From: an uncultured Verrucomicrobia subdivision 3 bacterium
Lineage (GTDB): Bacteria; Verrucomicrobiota; Verrucomicrobiia; Limisphaerales; UBA11358
Assembly (NCBI GenBank): GCA_903888765.1
Contig: CAISVF010000507.1
Location: 1-40,991 of the forward strand
Direction of reading: 5' to 3'
Length of the DNA: 40,991 nucleotides
Shown here: one piece after another, positions 1 to 7,431 of the stretch
Position numbering within the stretch: position 1 is the first letter of the stretch
Layout of the letters: every line of letters starts with the position of its first letter
Notes under the pieces: generated by a model
Seen by the model: only the letters and a program-made list of their open reading frames with translations
Database searches by the model: none
Told to the model about the DNA's origin: nothing
Program-made: the position numbers and the translations under genes

Positions 1-14
1 GCACGACAATCGTC

Positions 15-39
15 AAAAAAATCCTTCCTCAAGGAGGAT
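15..39 (-). terminator. possible intrinsic terminator (weak)
   Basis: Read on the minus strand, an imperfect hairpin of about 8 pairs with a one-base bulge (arms ATCCTCCT and AGGAAGGAT) is followed by a run of seven T. No minus-strand gene is visible immediately upstream of it, so its purpose is unclear. It may be a chance structure or the end of a small transcript. Confidence 0.25.
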
Positions 40-196
40 GGCCGTCTGCCAAGACCTCCGCTGCACGACCTTCACATCAAATCCGTCATGCTGCAAAACC
101 AGCATTGCATGCGCACCATTCGGTGGAAAATCGCAAAAACAACAGCTTCGCCTTTATGAACTCTGAAGATAAAGAAAACAGCGACGAAGGGATCTC

Positions 197-439
197 ATGC
201 TGCGTGGCGTTAAGAATCAACTGGATAGTCCTGATACGCCGGAGGTCCGGATGCATTATGAGCGTTTACTTGCCCTTGGGCACAGCGACTCCGAAGCCCG
301 CGAACTGATCGCGACGGTATCGGCATTTTATATTTGGCATTCGGTGCAGCAAGATGAGTTTACCTATGCAGATTATGTCGCTGAATTGGAAAAGTTGCCG
401 GAGTTGGATTGGCAAGATGATGACAATGACGTTGGCTGA
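197..439 (+). CDS. small hypothetical protein, resembles the C-terminal part of DUF1841-type proteins
   Basis: Encodes 80 residues. A purine-rich GAAGGGA a few bases upstream supports the ATG. The middle of the protein (LLALGHSDSEARELI, then a helix, then YVAELEKLPEL) recalls the C-terminal helical segment of DUF1841-like proteins, in which a LA-G-x-x-x-x-EA stretch is followed by a Y-x-x-L-x-x-L motif. This is recalled similarity, not a computed match. The C-terminus is acidic (DWQDDDND). There is no signal peptide or membrane segment, so it should be cytoplasmic. It lies 168 bases upstream of the proposed ruvB start on the same strand and could share its transcript. Function is unknown. Confidence 0.62.
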   Translation: MLRGVKNQLDSPDTPEVRMHYERLLALGHSDSEARELIATVSAFYIWHSVQQDEFTYADYVAELEKLPELDWQDDDNDVG

Positions 440-607
440 CAACAAACAAGGCAGACCCAACCCGCCAAGCCCCCAAGGAACTGGCTTAACCACCTTGCGT
501 TCTCCCTTGCAGTCGCAACGGTTGCCACAGCTTTGGCAAAATAATCGGCGGTGGAAGTTGGCAGGAATCGCACTTGCGGGTGCGGGCGGAGTGCCGCAAG
601 CTTTTCC

Positions 608-1627
608 ATGATGTCCGAACGTCCGCTCGCCAACTTGAATAAGCCCGACGTCGCGCTCGAAATGACGCTGCGTCCGTCCCTCTTTTCCGATTTCACCGGC
701 CAGCCCAAAGTGAAGGAGCGGCTGGAGATCTCGGTCGCCGCTGCCCTGCAGCGCGGTGAATCCTTGGACCATATTCTGCTCTGCGGTCCGCCCGGACTGG
801 GAAAGACCACCATCGCCAACATTCTTGCCCGGGCGATGAATGCCAACGTCAAGGCCACTAGTGGCCCGACTATCGAAAAGGCGAGCGATTTAGCCGGACT
901 GCTGACCAATCTGGAAGCAGGGGATGTGCTATTCATTGATGAAATACATCGCCTGCAAAAAACCATCGAGGAATATTTGTATCCGGCGATGGAGGATTTC
1001 AAGCTGGATATCATCATTGACCAGGGCCCGAATGCACGCAGTGTGCGGTTAAATCTGCCGCGGTTTACCCTCATTGGGGCCACCACCCGCAGTGGCTTGC
1101 TCAGTGCCCCACTGCTTACGCGCTTCGGGATGCGCGAGCGGCTGGATTATTATTGCGTCGCGGACATGGACAAAATCGTTCTGCGCTCCGCAAATTTGCT
1201 TAATGTAGAAATTGATCCTGCTGGCGCGCATGAAATCGCGCGGCGCTGTCGTGGGACGCCGCGAATTTCGAATAACCTGCTTCGCCGCGTCCGGGACTAT
1301 GCGCAGGTGCGCCATGACGGCCGTATTACCGCTGAAGTGGCCGACAAGGCGCTGGCGATGTTGGAGATTGATGAAAACGGACTCGACGAAATGGATAAGC
1401 GTATTCTTGAATCCATTATTGTGAAATTTGGCGGTGGGCCGGTGGGCGTGAATTCTCTCGCCGTAGCCGTGGGGGAAGAACCGGATACGATTGAAGAAGT
1501 ATACGAGCCTTATCTTATCATGGAGGGTTATCTAAACCGCACTGCCCAAGGCCGTATCGCGACCGAGTTGAGCTACCAAAAACTTGGATTAAAACCAAAA
1601 ACGGGTAGCCAGTCCGCGCTTTTTTAA
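608..1627 (+). CDS. ruvB: Holliday junction branch migration DNA helicase RuvB
   Basis: RuvB is the AAA+ motor that, with RuvA, drives branch migration of Holliday junctions during recombinational repair. With the start at the ATG-ATG at 608 it has 339 residues, a normal length. Visible motifs are Walker [10 protein letters not shown] (about residues 60-68), Walker B LFIDEIH (108-114), sensor 1 GATTR (157-161) and the arginine finger in [11 protein letters not shown] (R172). A C-terminal winged-helix domain contains [11 protein letters not shown] and the [15 protein letters not shown] signature. The reading frame is open upstream to an ATG at 551, but family proteins begin shortly before the [10 protein letters not shown] segment, so 608 is preferred. 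No strong ribosome-binding site decides between them. It converges with the helicase gene, with an 18-base gap. No ruvA or ruvC is in the window. Confidence 0.97.
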   Translation: MMSERPLANLNKPDVALEMTLRPSLFSDFTGQPKVKERLEISVAAALQRGESLDHILLCGPPGLGKTTIANILARAMNANVKATSGPTIEKASDLAGLLTNLEAGDVLFIDEIHRLQKTIEEYLYPAMEDFKLDIIIDQGPNARSVRLNLPRFTLIGATTRSGLLSAPLLTRFGMRERLDYYCVADMDKIVLRSANLLNVEIDPAGAHEIARRCRGTPRISNNLLRRVRDYAQVRHDGRITAEVADKALAMLEIDENGLDEMDKRILESIIVKFGGGPVGVNSLAVAVGEEPDTIEEVYEPYLIMEGYLNRTAQGRIATELSYQKLGLKPKTGSQSALF

Positions 1628-1645
1628 GCAGGACCTGATCAGGCT

Positions 1646-2887
1646 TTATTTTCTGCGCCCGCCGGGTGCAAAATGGTAGCCGCCATGTACGCGGCCACCT
1701 CGTACTTTGCCGGGGAATCCGCCAGGAGAGGCACCGGGCTTGGCTTCCTCAAACAAGGCCGTGTAGCGGTAATCAAAATTCTCCAGCTTGACGCGCGGGA
1801 TTTTCTGGCTGATGAAGCGCTCAATGGCGAAGACATGTGGCGCATCCTCTGCCACCATGATGGTAAAAGCATCACCGGTGTTTTCTGCGCGGCCAGTGCG
1901 ACCGATGCGGTGAATGTAATCTTCTGGATGCTGCGGCACATCGTAGTTGATCACGTGGCTGACGTCCGCAATGTCCAAACCGCGCGCGGCTATGTCTGTG
2001 GCGACCAGCACCTCAAATTTGCCATTGCGAAACCCTTCCAAAGCCTGCTCACGTTCGCGCTGGGTACGGTTGGAATGCAATACGGCCACGGCGTGGTTTG
2101 CGCGCTTGAGCAGGCTGGCCGCGCGGTCCGCCCCATGCTTGGTGCGGCAGAAAATGATCACTGAGTCATAATTCACGCGCTTTAGAAGTTCCAAAAGCAG
2201 GTCGGTTTTCTGCGTGTCAGAAACAGGGTAGATGACGTGCTTTACCGTCTCGGCCGGGGTCCGGCGCGCCCCGATCTCAATTGTCTCGGGCTGGTTCATC
2301 GCCCATTGAATGAGCGTCTCAATCTGGGGCGGTATGGTGGCGGAAAACAAGGCGCTGTGGCGCTGGCGTGGGCATTTCTCCACCAACCGGCGCACGTCGG
2401 GCAAGAAGCCCATGTCCAACATCCGGTCCGCCTCGTCTAGGACAAGAAACTCCACCTTGTCCAGCTTCACTGTGCCTTGTTCCAAATGATCCAACAGGCG
2501 TCCGGGCGTGGCCACCACGATGTCGGTGCCGGATTTTAATTCGTCGTTCTGCTTGCCATAGCCGACCCCGCCAAAGACTACCGTGATTTTTAAATCCATG
2601 AAGCGGGCATAATCGCGGAAGGCGGTTTCCACCTGGGCGGCCAGTTCGCGCGTTGGCTCCAAAATGAGTACGCGTGGTCCGCCGGGTTGGTGATGCCCGA
2701 GTTTGGAAAGAATCGGCAACGCAAAAGCCGCCGTCTTGCCAGTTCCGGTCTGGGCGCTGCCAATGACGTCTTTGCCGGATAACACCAGCGGTATGGCCCG
2801 CAGTTGAATGGGCGTCGGTTCGGAGTAGCCCACGGCGCGAACGCCTTCGAGCACCTTTTCACCGAGACTCAAGGCGGCAAATTTCAC
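1646..2887 (-). CDS. DEAD-box ATP-dependent RNA helicase (RhlE-like)
   Basis: A 413-residue RNA helicase with the full set of superfamily 2 motifs: Q motif PTPIQ (24-28), motif I AQTGTGKT (45-52), PTREL (78-82), TPGR (127-130), DEAD (151-154), SAT (182-184), motif V region ATDIAARGLDI and motif VI HRIGRTGR (326-333). A short Gly/Arg-rich tail follows (GGFPGKVRGGRVHGGYH). The length and compact core fit the RhlE group, which acts in RNA remodelling and ribosome assembly. The start codon is GTG and overlaps the stop of the upstream gene in a GTGA arrangement, so translation is probably coupled to that RGG-rich protein. The exact subfamily is uncertain. Confidence 0.95.
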   Translation of the reverse strand: MKFAALSLGEKVLEGVRAVGYSEPTPIQLRAIPLVLSGKDVIGSAQTGTGKTAAFALPILSKLGHHQPGGPRVLILEPTRELAAQVETAFRDYARFMDLKITVVFGGVGYGKQNDELKSGTDIVVATPGRLLDHLEQGTVKLDKVEFLVLDEADRMLDMGFLPDVRRLVEKCPRQRHSALFSATIPPQIETLIQWAMNQPETIEIGARRTPAETVKHVIYPVSDTQKTDLLLELLKRVNYDSVIIFCRTKHGADRAASLLKRANHAVAVLHSNRTQREREQALEGFRNGKFEVLVATDIAARGLDIADVSHVINYDVPQHPEDYIHRIGRTGRAENTGDAFTIMVAEDAPHVFAIERFISQKIPRVKLENFDYRYTALFEEAKPGASPGGFPGKVRGGRVHGGYHFAPGGRRK

Positions 2888-4575
2888 GCGGCACTTCCTT
2901 CTGCCGTCGCCGGAGTTGTTGGTGGCACCGGCGTTTCCAGGGCTTGCGCGTTGGGTGCTTCAACTACTGGTGTCGTCGCTTCTGCGAGCACGGTTGTTTC
3001 GCCTGCGGTCGGACTCACTACCTCCATTGGCGGGGTGGTCTCGTTGATGTTAGCTGCACTATTCTCTGCATTCCCGGTAGCAGGCTTTTCTTCTGACGCC
3101 TTCTTTTCCTGCTTCACTGGCCTGGGCGCAGGCTTTTTCGCGGTTTCCATACGACCATCCGCGAATTCTAGCACTGCTCCCTGATGAATCAACCAGTGTA
3201 AATCCACGATAATCGCGGTTTGCTCTGGCGTCGCTTCTGGTGCCGAAAGTTTTTCTGCCGCTGCTGGCGGGACCGTGCCTTCGGCTACCGGCGTGACTGG
3301 TGCCACGATTTCAGAGATGGTTGCTGGCACTACTTTGGATGTTGGAGCCAAGGCTTCAATTAGTTTACGGCGGGTGCATTTCGCGTTTGCGTTGATATAT
3401 TCAACGATTCGCTTAATGTTTTCGGATACCGGCGTAGTTTCCAGGTCGAGGAACTGCGGGCGCGCCACGCTAACATGGGTTACGGTTTTATTTACCTTGA
3501 AGAACTGCAGACCATGTTGCGCGAACTGCTGGCTGAGCTTCGTTGCGATGGGGAGCGGGAAAAATTTTTGGTGCTCCCATTCCTGCCGGATCAATCGCTG
3601 CAAGCCTGCGCAGCGTAAACTGCGGCTCGGCAGACCGGCTACAGTGAGCGTTTCCACGGGCTTGATGATGGAATCCTTGTGCGTGGTGCGGAAATGCTTT
3701 TCCACTTCTTCCAAAGTCGCCAGTTTGAGCGGTTCCGGCACGTTGAGACAGATGTATTCCGTTTTGAAGCTCTGCTCTTCCACCCATTTTTTGACCACTG
3801 CCTCGTCCTTCACGATTTTGACGCGCGCTTTGAAAAAGTCGAACGGCATTCGCGAGAACTTTTCCGCATGTAATTTGCGGAGCTGGTTTTGGTAATCGTG
3901 ATAGTTCGGCGGGCCCAGAATGACCCCGCTCATCCCGCATTGCGCGACGAAAGTATAAACCCCCTTGGGTGGTTCGGTTTGCGTGCGCTCGGCCTGATAG
4001 AAAGTAGCAAAATGATTTTTGAGTAAGTGCTCAACCGCCTCATCCTCGCTGGTCCACGGCGAATCGTCCAATGCGCAGACGAACAAGGGCTGTGCTGTGG
4101 CATCAGTTTTTTTCTTGGTGAGCACCACGGAGTAGCGTTCCGCCTTCTGCAAAATCAGCAGCGCAATTTGGAACAGGGGATAGGCCCGGCCGGTGACTTT
4201 GATCTGGCGGGCGAGTTGTTCTACTCCGCGTTCCTCCGGTATGAATGCCGCGTTCAACTCTGGCAGCGGGGCCGGCGGTTCAGGACGTTCGCGCCGCGGT
4301 TGATCGCGGCGGTCACCGCCTCGAAAACCACCCTGCCGATCGCCGCCGCCAAACTTGGATCCACCACGTGGCGGGCCGCCGCGGCGCTCTCCGCCGCCCG
4401 CCCCGTCACGGCGCGGGCCACGGCGCTCGCCGGGCTTGTCGCTGAACCGGCGCTCCGGCTTCACACCTTCATTGCCGGTGAATTTTGCAAATTTGTTGGA
4501 CTCGGTTTTTCCCTGCGCCCATGCGGGCTGGAACAGGTTTTCCAAGTTCAGATCGAGATCAGAAACGTTGCTCAT
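2884..4575 (-). CDS. RGG-rich protein of unknown function, coupled to the RNA helicase
   Basis: Encodes 563 residues that I do not recognise as a named family. There are three parts. An N-terminal tail includes a strongly basic Gly/Arg stretch (about residues 45-100, with repeated RGG, GERRG and GGDRR). A folded central region (about 105-400) contains segments such as GVILGPPNYHDYQNQL, YICLNVPEP and KCTRRKLIEAL. A C-terminal tail is rich in Pro, Ala, Thr and Glu and probably disordered. RGG tails commonly bind RNA, and the four-base overlap with the DEAD-box helicase gene suggests a joint role in RNA metabolism; this is inference. A GC hairpin at 4586-4600 lies just upstream of the ATG. No clear Shine-Dalgarno sequence is seen. 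Confidence 0.85.
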   Translation of the reverse strand: MSNVSDLDLNLENLFQPAWAQGKTESNKFAKFTGNEGVKPERRFSDKPGERRGPRRDGAGGGERRGGPPRGGSKFGGGDRQGGFRGGDRRDQPRRERPEPPAPLPELNAAFIPEERGVEQLARQIKVTGRAYPLFQIALLILQKAERYSVVLTKKKTDATAQPLFVCALDDSPWTSEDEAVEHLLKNHFATFYQAERTQTEPPKGVYTFVAQCGMSGVILGPPNYHDYQNQLRKLHAEKFSRMPFDFFKARVKIVKDEAVVKKWVEEQSFKTEYICLNVPEPLKLATLEEVEKHFRTTHKDSIIKPVETLTVAGLPSRSLRCAGLQRLIRQEWEHQKFFPLPIATKLSQQFAQHGLQFFKVNKTVTHVSVARPQFLDLETTPVSENIKRIVEYINANAKCTRRKLIEALAPTSKVVPATISEIVAPVTPVAEGTVPPAAAEKLSAPEATPEQTAIIVDLHWLIHQGAVLEFADGRMETAKKPAPRPVKQEKKASEEKPATGNAENSAANINETTPPMEVVSPTAGETTVLAEATTPVVEAPNAQALETPVPPTTPATAEGSAA

Positions 4576-5008
4576 GTAATAAATGCCCCGTCAAGCGGGG
4601 TTGAAATGGATGAACATAATGGCTGTTAGCGTTGGGGAAAGCAAGTGCAGTATCTTGTTGAACGGGGCCAAACAACGTTTTTTATATCGCAGTTATTAGC
4701 TTTCCAGCAGGGCAGCTGGCTGGCTGCCGGGATCTTGCGCTCTGCTTTTAATAGAGAGGCGTTGCCTGGGTAACTCGTTTTTTGGTCATGCAGGGCTTGA
4801 GTTATTTAAGTATCTTCTAATAACCAAGCATCAACTCTATAAAATTGGAATCAGGTCCAGTCATCACCCCAGCCAAACTGCGATTGCTCAGAAGACATTT
4901 CGGCCATCTATTTTTCCGCGGCAAACTGCTGCGCAGGCAATATGCAGAGGTTGTCATGGGAAAATGGCCTTGAACAATTGTTAATCAGGCCTCATCCAAA
5001 AAAACAGT
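4576..5008. other. 433-base intergenic region between smpB and the RGG-protein gene
   Basis: No gene, tRNA or tmRNA is recognisable here. There is a 5-pair GC hairpin (CCCCG...CGGGG, 4586-4600) directly upstream of the RGG-protein start. A perfect 6-pair inverted repeat GGCAGC...GCTGCC lies at 4711-4728. An AT-rich patch has TATAAA on the minus strand near 4684-4690, without a good -35 partner. The region should contain the promoter for the helicase unit, but I cannot place it confidently. Confidence 0.5.
4961..4991 (-). terminator. possible terminator after smpB
   Basis: On the minus strand, 17 bases after the smpB stop, AGGCC and GGCCT arms (4987-4991 and 4966-4970) enclose an AT-rich inner palindrome around ACAATTGT and are followed by ATTTTCC. 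The stem is imperfect and the T run short, so this is only a candidate. Confidence 0.35.
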
Positions 5009-5461
5009 TCATCCCTTTGTCCACTTCATGGTCGCGCGCTTCATTTCGCGCTCGGAATCACGCTTTTTGAGGTCGTCGCGTTTATCGTAGGTCTGTTTAC
5101 CCGTGCCGACGCCGAGGGAAACTTTGACCTTGCCGTTTTTCCAGTAAAACGACAATGGGAAAAGCGCATTGCCCTTAACCGATGCCAGACCGAATAGTTT
5201 GCGGATCTCCGATTTGTGCAGCAGCAGTTTACGCGGTGCCTTAAGGGCGTGATTGTGAATGTTCCCGTGCGCATATTCTTCGATATGCGCATTATAGAGC
5301 CAGACCTCTTCTTTTTCCACGCGGGCAAAGGCGTCTGCGATCTGCCCCTTACCCGCCCGCAGCGACTTGACTTCGGTGCCATGCAGCACAATGCCTGCCT
5401 CGAAGGTCTCGAGGATGTGATAATCCCGCCGGGCTTTGTGGTTGGTCACGATGTCGGCCAT
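5009..5461 (-). CDS. smpB: SsrA-binding protein SmpB (trans-translation)
   Basis: SmpB binds tmRNA and delivers it to stalled ribosomes. The protein has 150 residues with family hallmarks: NHKARRDYHILETFEAGIVL near the start, GTEVKSLRAGK, the N-H-x-x-x-x-R-x-L-L-L-H region, KVSLGVGTGKQTYDKRDDLKKRD and a basic C-terminal tail ending MKRATMKWTKG. The open frame extends 17 residues further upstream. That extension would run through the hairpin and T run of the rpoZ terminator, so the ATG at 5461 (MADIVTNHKARR) is preferred. A GAGG lies just upstream at short spacing. It is downstream of rpoZ on the same strand, separated by a terminator. No tmRNA gene is seen in the window. Confidence 0.95.
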   Translation of the reverse strand: MADIVTNHKARRDYHILETFEAGIVLHGTEVKSLRAGKGQIADAFARVEKEEVWLYNAHIEEYAHGNIHNHALKAPRKLLLHKSEIRKLFGLASVKGNALFPLSFYWKNGKVKVSLGVGTGKQTYDKRDDLKKRDSEREMKRATMKWTKG

Positions 5462-5500
5462 ATCCTCAATGTAAAAGCTGGACCGCAGAATGTAGAAACA

Positions 5501-5527
5501 AAAATGCTTCACTCCAGGGAGTGAAGC
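5501..5527 (-). terminator. intrinsic terminator between rpoZ and smpB
   Basis: A perfect 10-base inverted repeat, GCTTCACTCC (5506-5515) with GGAGTGAAGC (5518-5527), is followed on the minus strand by ATTTTTG. This is a classic rho-independent terminator positioned to end the rpoZ transcript. smpB then needs its own promoter in the short interval that follows. Confidence 0.82.
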
Positions 5528-5594
5528 AGAAAATTTAACTGGCTATGCGTGTTGGCGGAATGAAAAACGGCTTGCGTCCGCCCGTGGTTCGGGT

Positions 5595-5849
5595 TCAGTG
5601 TTTTTTACGTTTTTTGGCGATTGGCCGGACTGCCGCAACTTCCTCGGGTAACTCAAAACTCATCTTATTTTCCAGGATTTCCGTCAAGGCAATGTCCGCC
5701 AGCCCCATGCTGGCTGGCACGTCCACCAGTGGGCGACCCAGGCCGCCGCCGCCGGCGTTCAACTGGCGCACCCGGCGCGAAACCATGTTGACCAGCACGT
5801 TCGGGTTGCCCACTTTTTCATTGGCAAGCTTGCAAAGTTCAGCGTTCAT
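5595..5849 (-). CDS. rpoZ: DNA-directed RNA polymerase omega subunit
   Basis: An 84-residue protein matching the omega subunit pattern, which supports folding of beta-prime and assembly of RNA polymerase. Visible features are the VNMVSRRVRQLN segment (the family's x-x-x-S-x-R-A/V-x-Q-L core), GLGRPLVDVP, then MGLADIALTEILENKMSFEL matching the conserved A-x-x-E-I-x-x-G/N-K motif. The C-terminus is basic (AKKRKKH). Length is typical. The start ATG lies seven bases downstream of an AT-rich TATATT stretch, and no clear Shine-Dalgarno is visible. Confidence 0.9.
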   Translation of the reverse strand: MNAELCKLANEKVGNPNVLVNMVSRRVRQLNAGGGGLGRPLVDVPASMGLADIALTEILENKMSFELPEEVAAVRPIAKKRKKH

Positions 5850-6163
5850 TTATTCAATATAATCGAGCGCGCCATGATGCCAGCGCAGGCAATCAATGCA
5901 AGCTAAATATTCTGCATTTTGCGGGGTTGTGGAATTATTAAAACCGGAAAACGGATTGATGGCAGGCTATGTTTCTCCTTGGCGAGGCTGCGGGCTTGTG
6001 CTTTCCGGCGGGGCGGGGGAGTCAATCTTGGTCATGCCGTTTGTTTTAAACGGGCATCTGGCATCGGGCGTTGTCGCTGGACGGCGAAGGCAGCGCGGGA
6101 TATCATTTCTTTATACTTGATAAGTAATCGCCCGACGCGTTGTCCGGCGTTGCATTAAACCGC
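5850..6163. other. intergenic region between rpoZ and the PEP-CTERM-like gene
   Basis: This is a divergent intergenic region (rpoZ leftward, PEP-CTERM-like gene rightward) that should contain promoters for both. Short open frames here lack codon structure and recognisable motifs. AT-rich patches occur at 5852-5865 and 5903-5945, but no convincing -35/-10 pair could be assigned. Confidence 0.4.
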
Positions 6164-6907
6164 ATGAATTCCGCTCTCAAAATGAACTCCCTGCGATCAT
6201 CGCAAAAAAAGCTCTGGCCCTTGGTTTTGGTGGCGGCACTTCTTGTATGTTTTGCCGCGCCGATGCCATTGCTTCGTGCAGAAATCAGGTCCGTCGCGGT
6301 GCCCTTTGCCGGTGACGTCGTGGAGTCGTGGGAAGAATTCCCCGTCTGGTATGTCACTCCTCCGCTAATCATCTTTGGTGGTCAGGCGTCCATTGCCGGC
6401 CCCAATGATTACATTTGGCAGACCGCCTCGGCGCTCGCGACCCCGGGCGGGTTTGGGCTGGGGCCGTTTGAGGCTCAGGCTCAGGATGGCACCCATGGCT
6501 ATGGCTCCAGCGTGGATTTAGGAACTGTGAATATTAATTTCCAGTCACCCATTACCGGCTTTGGCGGGTACTGGGGATGCGCCGGCAATCCGATTACGTT
6601 GGAATTCTATGGGGAGAATCAGACCTGGGTAGGCAGTGATAGTTTTAATTATGCCAGCCCGAACCACGACGGGTCACTCCAGTGGAATGGCTGGCAATCT
6701 AGTGTCCCCCTATATTCCATCAGTTACTCGGGCGCATGGGTGGTCAATGACTCATTGCGGATCACGGAAGTCCCTGAGCCAGATATCGGCCTCTTGCTTG
6801 GTTTCGGGATGCTAGCCCGTGCGGTTTGCAAGGATCGTTTCCGGGGATTCTATTTTACAACCAGATCATCCGCTGTCCACAAGTTGCGATCAGGTCCGGC
6901 GGAATGA
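6164..6907 (+). CDS. exported PEP-CTERM-like protein (degenerate sorting tail)
   Basis: Encodes about 247 residues from the ATG at 6164; ATGs at 6140 and 6182 are alternatives. The N-terminus is a signal peptide: basic SSQKKLW, a hydrophobic LVLVAALLVCFAAP, then an LLRAEIRS cleavage region. The mature part is rich in Gly, Asn, Ser and aromatics and probably forms a beta-sandwich (SPITGFGGYWG, ITLEFYGENQTWVG). Near the end is VPEP followed by a short hydrophobic GLLLGFGMLA and a basic patch CKDRFR, resembling the PEP-CTERM signal that exosortase/EpsH processes. The hydrophobic part is only about 12 residues and is followed by roughly 22 further residues, unlike a normal tail. The last 58 bases overlap the convergent gene on the other strand. 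No exosortase is in the window. Confidence 0.6.
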   Translation: MNSALKMNSLRSSQKKLWPLVLVAALLVCFAAPMPLLRAEIRSVAVPFAGDVVESWEEFPVWYVTPPLIIFGGQASIAGPNDYIWQTASALATPGGFGLGPFEAQAQDGTHGYGSSVDLGTVNINFQSPITGFGGYWGCAGNPITLEFYGENQTWVGSDSFNYASPNHDGSLQWNGWQSSVPLYSISYSGAWVVNDSLRITEVPEPDIGLLLGFGMLARAVCKDRFRGFYFTTRSSAVHKLRSGPAE

Positions 6908-7431
6908 ATCTCCATTTCTGAGCCGGAAAGCTGGTGAAAGAAAAATGGTGTTCCCCACGGATCCACCAGTTCGCCTTGCGCATTCACGCGCAGGCCGTTT
7001 TCGGCATTGAGAAAGTTCACCTGCTGTGGATTATCGCCCGTCAGGGCGCGAGTGATTTCGGGATTCGTGCCCGTCGGATTGCTGCCAAACCGCGAGCCGT
7101 AATTGCGGATGGTGTGACGCATGTTTTCCAGCACGATACTGGCCGAAAAGTTGGTGAATTCCAGCGGTGTCGGCCGCCCGGCCGGTGCCAGGTTTCGCGT
7201 CGGTGTGGTCAAGGCTTCGTTTTGCAGCGGGCGCACGGCATTGAAGCTGGCCAAGATCATGGCGGTGGCTTGGGCGTTATTCGTTGCCAGCGCCCGGGCC
7301 ACGGCGGCGTCCTGTGCGCGTTGGCCCGGCGCTGCTGCCGAGGTTTTTACGGCGTCGGGCTTCCAAAGCAGAAATAGCAGCAGGGCTGGCGGAAATAGTA
7401 ATATGACCGCCGCTGGAATTTTATGCTTCAT
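6850..7431 (-). CDS. small exported protein with a GspG-like C-terminal domain
   Basis: 193 residues. An N-terminal hydrophobic segment (about residues 7-23, AAVILLFPPALLLFLLW) acts as a signal or anchor. A helical Ala/Asn-rich middle follows, then a C-terminus that closely echoes the pseudopilin GspG end: NAQGELVDPWGTPFFFHQ, a SAGPD motif and a final acidic WTADDL. In the real GspG of this window the matching part is DPWGNNYVYYFP...SIGPD. It lacks the prepilin leader motif (G/A-F-T-x-x-E), so it is unlikely to be processed into the pseudopilus. Its ATG overlaps the stop of the DUF1501 gene by one base (TGATG), so the two are co-translated. Function is unknown; it may act with the DUF1501/DUF1800 proteins. 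Confidence 0.8.
   Translation of the reverse strand: MKHKIPAAVILLFPPALLLFLLWKPDAVKTSAAAPGQRAQDAAVARALATNNAQATAMILASFNAVRPLQNEALTTPTRNLAPAGRPTPLEFTNFSASIVLENMRHTIRNYGSRFGSNPTGTNPEITRALTGDNPQQVNFLNAENGLRVNAQGELVDPWGTPFFFHQLSGSEMEIHSAGPDRNLWTADDLVVK

Noticed and set aside
1628-1645. Shared terminator between ruvB and the helicase
   Set aside because: The CCTGATCAGG palindrome allows only about three pairs around a loop, too weak to call.
4711-4728. 6-pair inverted repeat as a terminator or RNA gene
   Set aside because: No T run on either side and no known RNA motif; kept only as a note in the intergenic entry.
4576-5008. tmRNA (ssrA) next to smpB
   Set aside because: No tRNA-like ends or tag-peptide reading frame could be recognised.
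5462-5512. Upstream extension of smpB to 5512
   Set aside because: The extra codons pass through the T run and arm of the rpoZ terminator, and family proteins start at the later ATG.
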